A program made the translations under genes and the position numbers. Of a stretch of DNA of 64,000 nucleotides, positions 60,063 to 64,000 are shown in pieces. This stretch comes from CAWFKW01 sp964568655. GTDB lineage: Bacteria; Bacteroidota; Ignavibacteria; Tepidaquicellales; OLB5. The notes under the pieces were generated by a model. That model had not been told where the DNA came from and did not search any database. It was given only the letters and a program-made list of their open reading frames with translations. Every line of letters starts with the position of its first letter. Within the stretch, counting starts at the first letter, position 1. The DNA is taken from NCBI GenBank assembly GCA_964568655.1, contig CAZMRG010000001.1:1-64000 (forward strand), in the 5' to 3' direction.

Positions 60063-60128
60063 ATCTTCACCAAGCCGTGTGTGAACCAGCAATTCACTCA
60101 CGGCTTTTAGCGGTGAAGATTTTTTTTT
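60063..60128. terminator. Long nested hairpin with T-run between two unknown genes
   Basis: ATCTTCACC (60063-60071), AAGCCGTG (60072-60079) and GTGAA (60081-60085) pair with TTCAC (60093-60097), CACGGCTT (60099-60106) and GGTGAAGAT (60112-60120), with eight Ts right after. A second small hairpin, TTTTTTTGC-GGGG-GCAAAAAAA, follows. The T-run fits termination on the plus strand, but both flanking genes are on the minus strand, so it may be bidirectional or a leader RNA structure. Confidence 0.55.
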
Positions 60129-60145
60129 GCGGGGGCAAAAAAACT

Positions 60146-60637
60146 TTATCTTTTAATTCCTAAGATCCTGTCAGAATGCGCCTGTATCAGCGTCGCAAAC
60201 TTCTGGTGGATCTCGCCGGGCGTACTCACCTTCGGAGTCCAGTAAGAATTCCATTCGCCCCACTTGGTTGTAGTTAACCCGTTTTCTTTTAATATTATTT
60301 CATAATTGATTTTTTTAGAAGGATCATCCGGGTCTTTTCTGAATGACATGTCCGAATGTATCCTCGCATATTCTTCCAGTGAGCAGGGTTCTTTCTCCGC
60401 GTTCTTTTTCCCAAGCGCGGCCTGGTACATCGGCATGAAAGCCATGGCGGTTTTCCCCATGTCAGTTGGGTCAGCCATCTTGCCGCTCCATCCGCTTTTT
60501 GCGGCATCCCAATCTGCTTTTGAAAAGCCCTCTGCTTCCGCTATGTTATAGCAGGCTTCGTCGTCTTCGCCGCAGTCGCTCATCATTACAACAAGGTCGG
60601 CATATTTTTCGAGAGTTATTCCGTTAATTTGGTCCAT
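60146..60637 (-). CDS. Protein with two copies of a tryptophan-motif domain
   Basis: A 163-residue soluble protein composed of two related ~70-residue domains. Copy A (about 6-75) has GITLEKY, CGEDDEA, EGFSKADWD with W43, W50, M54 and P57. Copy B (about 86-153) has SLEEY, W126, W133, V137 and P140, so W-x6-W-x3-[MV]-x2-P is the shared core, with a five-residue insertion between Y90 and W126. The 123-residue product of the adjacent upstream gene contains the same domain (W92, W99, M103, P106). The overall shape resembles small domains annotated as unknown in Bacteroidota; a DUF6620-like relation is possible but not verified. A GGGGA site precedes the ATG. Confidence 0.65.
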   Translation of the reverse strand: MDQINGITLEKYADLVVMMSDCGEDDEACYNIAEAEGFSKADWDAAKSGWSGKMADPTDMGKTAMAFMPMYQAALGKKNAEKEPCSLEEYARIHSDMSFRKDPDDPSKKINYEIILKENGLTTTKWGEWNSYWTPKVSTPGEIHQKFATLIQAHSDRILGIKR

Positions 60638-60712
60638 TTTAAATATATCCCCTTTTTAGTTACCTGATTTTTTTAAAAGTTTTTCCTGGTACACACCCTT
60701 GGCACACGCGCC

Positions 60713-61084
60713 TCAATTCTTCTTAGTATATTGAGCATATAGTTCCGAGAACTGATTGAGCCTTTCAGGGTTTGTCATTTCAACGCTCCAAACCCTATCG
60801 TAGAAATCCCAATCTTCTCTTGAGTATCCTTCAGTCTGAAGTATCTTATCGTGAGCCTCCTTATCGTCTCCACAAGGGTCCATTTTAGTTCTCAGTGCAA
60901 CATATTTTTCGAACGAGATTCCTTCATCCTCATCGTCATCCTCTTCTTCGTCCTCATCCTCTTCCTCGTCGTCATCATCATCTTCAATTTCATCTTCTTC
61001 ATCTTCTTCATCTTCTTCTTCTTCGTTCTTAAACCCGGAATTATTTATTTCGTCATCCGGGTTAAAGCCATAATGATTAAGCAT
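60713..61084 (-). CDS. Acidic protein with one tryptophan-motif domain
   Basis: A 123-residue protein. Residues 21-54 are an almost uninterrupted Glu/Asp run, which predicts disorder or a cation-binding or mimic segment. Residues 55-123 form the same domain as in the neighbouring gene: GISFEKY, CGDDKEA, EGYSREDWD with W92, W99, M103 and P106, then a helical FSELYAQYTKK. Key positions and spacings are identical (Y to W 31 residues, W-x6-W-x3-M-x2-P). The acidic repeat DNA (GAA/GAT) is low-complexity. The function is unknown. Confidence 0.65.
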   Translation of the reverse strand: MLNHYGFNPDDEINNSGFKNEEEEDEEDEEDEIEDDDDDEEEDEDEEEDDDEDEGISFEKYVALRTKMDPCGDDKEAHDKILQTEGYSREDWDFYDRVWSVEMTNPERLNQFSELYAQYTKKN

Positions 61085-61112
61085 TTTAAGATTTCCTTTC
61101 GATTAGATTATT

Positions 61113-61310
61113 TTACAGAGCTCTTAAAATTACAAACGCTACGTATAACAGTACTATCAACACAATTCCAAGTGAAACTAGAGTTATGATCAGGTTAAAG
61201 ACCAGCCTCTGTTTAAACCTCATTAAAAAAGCGTTGAAAAATCCGCCGTTTTGCCCTCTCAGGCCGTCTCTTGCGGCGTCGCGCGCTGCATATTCCAGAT
61301 CGTCTAGCAT
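61113..61310 (-). CDS. Small single-pass membrane protein
   Basis: A 65-residue protein with a charged N-terminal half (LEYAARDAARDGLRG) and one membrane helix (about 38-62, LVFNLIITLVSLGIVLIVLLY). It lies 20 bases after the YFCE lipoprotein gene and 28 before the acidic gene on the same strand, which suggests an operon. The family is unknown. Confidence 0.5.
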   Translation of the reverse strand: MLDDLEYAARDAARDGLRGQNGGFFNAFLMRFKQRLVFNLIITLVSLGIVLIVLLYVAFVILRAL

Positions 61311-61330
61311 AGTTTTATGTGTTTAAGTTA

Positions 61331-61753
61331 TTAAATAATTTCTACTTCGCCGGTCGCTATTACGTCGCCGTTCTTTTTGAGACAGCTGACTTTGTACTTT
61401 CCGGTATCTTTAAACTCAACGTCGTCAAAATGAATGTAATCCCATCCCGGCTGGACGGTAAACGGGAAAGTATCTGCAACTTTACCGGTTGAAAGGTCGG
61501 TAATATTAATATCCACCGAAGATTCCCCGATTGCATTCTTTAGTTTCATCATTACAGTTACTTTTCCTCTTTTGAATTTGGTATCTTCGCCTATTTCTTT
61601 TGTTACGTATCTTTCGCAGAAATACAGCCTGTCTCCTTTTACCATGTCTGAGACTTCTTTAATGGCTTTAATTTTACTGCATCCGTTTAGAAGAGGAATG
61701 CTAACAGCGCTTAAAATTACAAGTAAAATTAGAGAAGATTTGAACAATTTCAT
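61331..61753 (-). CDS. YFCE-motif lipoprotein
   Basis: A 140-residue lipoprotein: signal sequence with lipobox LLNGC (Cys25), then a short linker and the beta domain YFCERY, KRGKVTVMMK, FPFTVQPGWDYIHF, GKYKVSCL and terminal EVEII. The same motif order occurs in the secreted protein at 36032-36442, so the two are paralogues. One is lipid-anchored and the other has a cleavable signal peptide. The role is unknown. Confidence 0.7.
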   Translation of the reverse strand: MKLFKSSLILLVILSAVSIPLLNGCSKIKAIKEVSDMVKGDRLYFCERYVTKEIGEDTKFKRGKVTVMMKLKNAIGESSVDINITDLSTGKVADTFPFTVQPGWDYIHFDDVEFKDTGKYKVSCLKKNGDVIATGEVEII

Positions 61754-61780
61754 TTTTTTTGCCTGCCCTTTCTGATTTTT

Positions 61781-61969
61781 TTAAATTTTTAAAATTGATT
61801 TTTTTATTATTTTGCTGAAAACTTGTTTAGCTCTTATAATAATCAGAAGATATAACGGGATGCATCCGACCGCCGCAATTGGGTAATACATCAATAATAC
61901 CGAGCAAAATACCGATGCGCCTATAAACGCTATGAACAATCTTAATATCATAATACCTTTGCTATTCAT
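61781..61969 (-). CDS. Small hydrophobic membrane protein
   Basis: A 62-residue peptide with two predicted membrane helices (about 7-27 and 30-46) and a basic end (KQVFSKIIKKS). It precedes the YFCE lipoprotein gene by 27 bases on the same strand. It could be real, but length and lack of homology leave doubt; a second ATG at codon 7 is possible. Confidence 0.4.
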   Translation of the reverse strand: MNSKGIMILRLFIAFIGASVFCSVLLMYYPIAAVGCIPLYLLIIIRAKQVFSKIIKKSILKI

Positions 61970-62027
61970 CGGATAAGATACCGAACCTTTCTGTTATTAA
62001 GCGCTTTTTGAATTTCTAAGCGCTTTG

Positions 62028-62354
62028 TTATTCTAAAAAAATTGAATTTCTTTCAAAATGAATTTCGTCTTCGTTCCAAATGCCGCTTATATCCAGCATC
62101 TCAGGGTTTACCGTTCTTACCAGGTCGGTTAATTTCTGCCTGTTGAGCTTCTTCAGTTCCTTTTCGCGCGCTATAGCCTGCCGTTTGCTTTTCCTGGATT
62201 CATAAAACACTATGTTTGAATGATCCCTTCCCGATAGCACCATAGTTGATTGTCCGCTCGAGCGCTGTCCTTTAGCCATCATAACCGGCAAAACTCCCGT
62301 AGATAACTTATTAGGCCTTGACATCTTTACGTAAACGATAAATTCTTTCTGCAT
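62028..62354 (-). CDS. GIY-YIG-like (URI-type) protein with eroded catalytic half
   Basis: A 108-residue protein. Its C-terminal half reads SNIVFYESRKSKRQAIAREKELKK, then LNRQKLTDLVRTVNPEMLDIS. That is the second half of the small GIY-YIG family (KLVYFE, AI-x-REK-x-x-K, NP-x-x-x-DL). In the N-terminal half the usual GIY and GVT-x-x-L-x-x-R elements are hard to find: EFIVYVKMSRPNKLSTGV only loosely resembles them. It may be a divergent or decaying copy. I chose the ATG at 62354; an upstream TTG (62396) would add 14 residues. Confidence 0.5.
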   Translation of the reverse strand: MQKEFIVYVKMSRPNKLSTGVLPVMMAKGQRSSGQSTMVLSGRDHSNIVFYESRKSKRQAIAREKELKKLNRQKLTDLVRTVNPEMLDISGIWNEDEIHFERNSIFLE

Positions 62355-62473
62355 TAGATAGTAATTTGAAACTTGCTCTGTTAGTAGTCCCCGCAAATCT
62401 TTGAAAACGGTTTTGCCTTCGTAATTTTTGCCGGCTGGCCGGTTACCGCTTCAAAGTTGAAAATAATTTAAGC

Positions 62474-62511
62474 GGGGGAACCGCCTGATATTCAGCGGCC
62501 CCCTGCGAAAT
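62474..62511 (-). terminator. GC-rich hairpin after the small lipoprotein gene
   Basis: GCGGGGGAACCGCCTGA and TCAGCGGCCCCCTGC pair with two small internal mismatches around a TATT loop, 9 bases after the stop of the lipoprotein at 62520 on the minus strand. A moderate T-rich tail (TTAAATTATTTTC) follows. Confidence 0.6.
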
Positions 62512-62519
62512 TGCTTTGT

Positions 62520-62972
62520 TTATTTTACGAGAACAACCAATGAGGTTTTGCTGGTTGCATCTGCATAACCCATTGTAAAGTCGACTTCTTTGCCGCCTTT
62601 TTTATAAACCATTACGCCCCCTTTATCTGTCATCATCATATCATTTGATTTGTCTGCGTCATATCCGGCTTTCTTCATTTCATCTTTATAGAAATCAGCA
62701 ATCGGTTTTAACTTATCGCTTATTTCATAAGTAGCTGTTGAGCCCTGGGGCGTCTTGGCTGAAGCCAGAAGCTTCGCATCCTTGTAGGTTGGTAAATCTG
62801 ACGGCCAGTCTGCCGGCAGCTTGTTTGTTGATACGTCAACGTCTTTTGTTTTAACGTTTACGTCTGTTCCCTCTTTGTTAGTTGTTACGTCTACCTTACT
62901 ATCGTCTTTTTTACCGCAGGAGCTAAGCCCTATGACGAATAATAATAGAACAGCTAATGTTAGATGTTTCAT
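62520..62972 (-). CDS. Small lipoprotein of unknown function
   Basis: A 150-residue lipoprotein: signal sequence with lipobox GLSSC (Cys19), a charged Thr/Lys/Asp-rich linker with repeats VDVTTN, DVNVKT and DVDVST (about 27-49), then a compact domain beginning LPADWPSDLPTYKDAKLLAS, with YEISDKLKPIADFYKDEMKKAGYD and a beta end TSLVVLVK. The segment DFYKDEMKKAGY is a pattern seen in many small lipoproteins of unknown role. A signal peptide plus linker suggests the domain stands off the membrane. Confidence 0.7.
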   Translation of the reverse strand: MKHLTLAVLLLFVIGLSSCGKKDDSKVDVTTNKEGTDVNVKTKDVDVSTNKLPADWPSDLPTYKDAKLLASAKTPQGSTATYEISDKLKPIADFYKDEMKKAGYDADKSNDMMMTDKGGVMVYKKGGKEVDFTMGYADATSKTSLVVLVK

Positions 62973-63095
62973 TTTTGTTTCCTTCCTTTTTTATTAGTTT
63001 ATTTTTTTTGAAAGACAAAATACTTTTATTTTGTCGGTGTTCTAAATTCTTTTTGTTTAAATGATCTATCGGTTTTTCTGAGCCTGTTTTTAAGT

Positions 63096-63151
63096 CCCCT
63101 CCGCCCCGCGTTAAGCGGGGGAAGAGGGCATATTATTCTGGAGAAATAATA
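63096..63151 (-). terminator. Two adjacent hairpins after the CTD-only protein
   Basis: On the minus strand CATATTATT pairs with AATAATATG (63127-63151). A second stem then forms from CCCCCGC and GCGGGG around TTAA, flanked by CCCTC/GAGGG (63096-63128). They lie just after the stop at 63162. The T-tract is weak, so the second may be a REP-like repeat instead. Confidence 0.5.
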
Positions 63152-63161
63152 TGTTTAAAAA

Positions 63162-63554
63162 CTATTTGGTTAAAACTATTTTTTTAACTTTTGTATAATC
63201 GCCTGTCTGTATCTTATAATAATATGTTCCTGATGAGAGATTCGCGCCGTCAATATCTGTTTCATACGTTCCTGCCTGCTGGTATTCATTCACAATAGTT
63301 TTTACTTCTCTTGCTAATATATCATAAACTGTTATTCTGACCCCCGTAGATTTAGCTATTGTGTAACTGATCTTTGCCGGTGAAACTTTTGGATTATCTG
63401 CTATGCTGTATCCTGATGAAACTTCGTTTGTAATTGCGCTGAGAGAATCTTTGCCGCCTTCCGTATTCTTAATTGTAACATCCTGTGAGAAGGATTTTGG
63501 AGCCGCTATCAGCGATATTAAAAGAACCGGTATTGCGATCAGGTATAATTTCAT
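63162..63554 (-). CDS. Secreted protein consisting almost only of a T9SS sorting domain
   Basis: A 130-residue protein: signal peptide (about 1-23), a linker of about 30 residues (TIKNTEGGKDSLSAITN), then a beta domain that matches the T9SS type-A sorting tail (KISYTIAKSTGVRITVYD, REVKTIVNEYQQAGTYETDI, SSGTYYYKIQTGDYTKVKK, ending IVLTK). No passenger domain precedes it, and the usual NYPNPFNP start of the tail is replaced by NPKVSPAKI. It could be a degenerate copy, a decoy or an exported adaptor. Confidence 0.65.
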   Translation of the reverse strand: MKLYLIAIPVLLISLIAAPKSFSQDVTIKNTEGGKDSLSAITNEVSSGYSIADNPKVSPAKISYTIAKSTGVRITVYDILAREVKTIVNEYQQAGTYETDIDGANLSSGTYYYKIQTGDYTKVKKIVLTK

Positions 63555-63573
63555 TTTCTTTGGTTTTTAAAGA

Positions 63574-63601
63574 GCAGGGCAGGTTAAGATACCCGCCCTG
63601 C
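63574..63601 (-). terminator. Hairpin after the right-edge T9SS gene
   Basis: GCAGGGC pairs with GCCCTGC around an AGG...CCC extended loop. A short T-rich stretch follows on the minus strand. It lies 16 bases after the stop at 63617. Confidence 0.5.
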
Positions 63602-63616
63602 AAATTAATTTTAGTT

Positions 63617-64000
63617 TTACTTTATTAACATCATTTTCTTCACATCGCTGAATCCGTTTGCTTCAATTTTATAGAAGTAAACGCCGCTGGCAATGTTTGA
63701 AGCGTCGAAGCTGATCTCATGAACACCTGCTTCAATTCTTCCGTTAACAAGCGTAGCTACCACGTTTCCGAGTAAATCATAAACAGCAAGCTTAACGTTT
63801 CCTGACTGAGGAATGTTGAACTTTATGCTGGTAGACGGGTTAAACGGATTTGGATAGTTCTGCGCAAGCGAATATGTTTTAGGTATAACGTTGCCCTGAT
63901 TGTTTATACCGGTAAGCTGTGAACCGGTGCAACCGGCTGCTGACCATACGTTGTTTGCCGAGTATTCTGACCAGTCTGCAAAACAGCTGTCATTACTTAC
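63617..64000 (-). CDS. T9SS cargo, 3' end only
   Basis: The last 127 residues of a secreted protein whose start is outside the window. They comprise a short linker (GCTGSQLTGINNQGN), then a type-A T9SS sorting domain: YSLAQNYPNPFNPSTSIKF, VKLAVYDLLGNVVATLVNG, AGVHEISFDASNIASGVYFYKIE and the final KKMMLIK. The passenger domain is not visible, so nothing can be said about its function. A hairpin follows the stop. Confidence 0.85.
   Translation of the reverse strand, partial: VSNDSCFADWSEYSANNVWSAAGCTGSQLTGINNQGNVIPKTYSLAQNYPNPFNPSTSIKFNIPQSGNVKLAVYDLLGNVVATLVNGRIEAGVHEISFDASNIASGVYFYKIEANGFSDVKKMMLIK

Noticed and set aside
1..64000. Prophage, insertion sequence, tRNA or rRNA genes
   Set aside because: I found no transposase, integrase, phage structural gene or recognisable tRNA/rRNA sequence in the window.

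Overview
The window looks like a metagenome-derived scaffold from the Bacteroidota/Ignavibacteria branch. It carries one 100-N scaffold gap (1192-1291) and no rRNA or tRNA gene that I can see. Three things point to this lineage. Seven proteins end in type IX secretion (T9SS) type-A sorting domains, most with the NYPNPFNP motif. Several starts are preceded by Bacteroidota-type -7 elements (TAnnTTTG). The DUF4159/DUF4175, DUF4097 and 'asparagine synthetase B' families present are all typical of the group. GC content is moderate to low, and many genes appear to start at TTG.

Layout. 1-2.6 kb (+): end of larC, a BFD-like [2Fe-2S] protein, a UPF0200/dephospho-CoA-kinase-like ATPase and a dCMP deaminase cut by the gap; then the 3' half of a CobO-type corrinoid adenosyltransferase and a beta-propeller lipoprotein that may be BtuG-like. 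2.6-6.1 kb (-): PAP2-family membrane protein, mgtE, tsaD. 6.3-9.0 kb (+): membrane glycosyltransferase and a UDP-GlcNAc 2-epimerase family protein. 9.0-16 kb (-): secreted metzincin-like protein, ABC-2-like permease, mltG and a T9SS Ycf48-like propeller. 16.1-18.8 kb (+): YfhO-family protein and a small membrane protein. 19-28 kb (-): two tandem paralogous T9SS propellers, a DUF4159-DUF4175 pair, an unknown protein and a GNAT acetyltransferase. 28.2-31.5 kb (+): Ntn-type asparaginase, a catalytically dead amidohydrolase homologue and a small anchored protein. 31.5-36 kb: a surface-polysaccharide group (GT39-type, small membrane protein, polyprenyl-phosphate sugar transferase, divergent GT4). 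36-42.5 kb: a small secreted protein, two large T9SS proteins and a CPBP protease. 42.5-52.5 kb: recG, a 575-bp palindrome-rich spacer, the 'asparagine synthetase B' family protein and an addB-addA pair. 52.6-58 kb (-): S9 peptidase, WlbA-type dehydrogenase, a DUF3052 gene initiating at CTG, and two DUF4097 proteins. 58-64 kb (-): a run of mostly unknown small genes, including two that share a new-looking ~70-residue tryptophan-motif domain, then T9SS-tail proteins at the right edge.

The main themes are cell-surface export (T9SS cargo, lipoproteins, polysaccharide), envelope maintenance (MltG, YfhO, PAP2) and housekeeping (TsaD, RecG, AddAB, MgtE). The least explained part is 58-62 kb. Three observations stand out there and elsewhere: the repeated W-x6-W-x3-[MV]-x2-P domain, the degenerate amidohydrolase at 29 kb, and nested or paired palindromic repeats (18.8, 44.7-45.2 and 52.5 kb). 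All functional statements are read from sequence motifs; no database search was possible.
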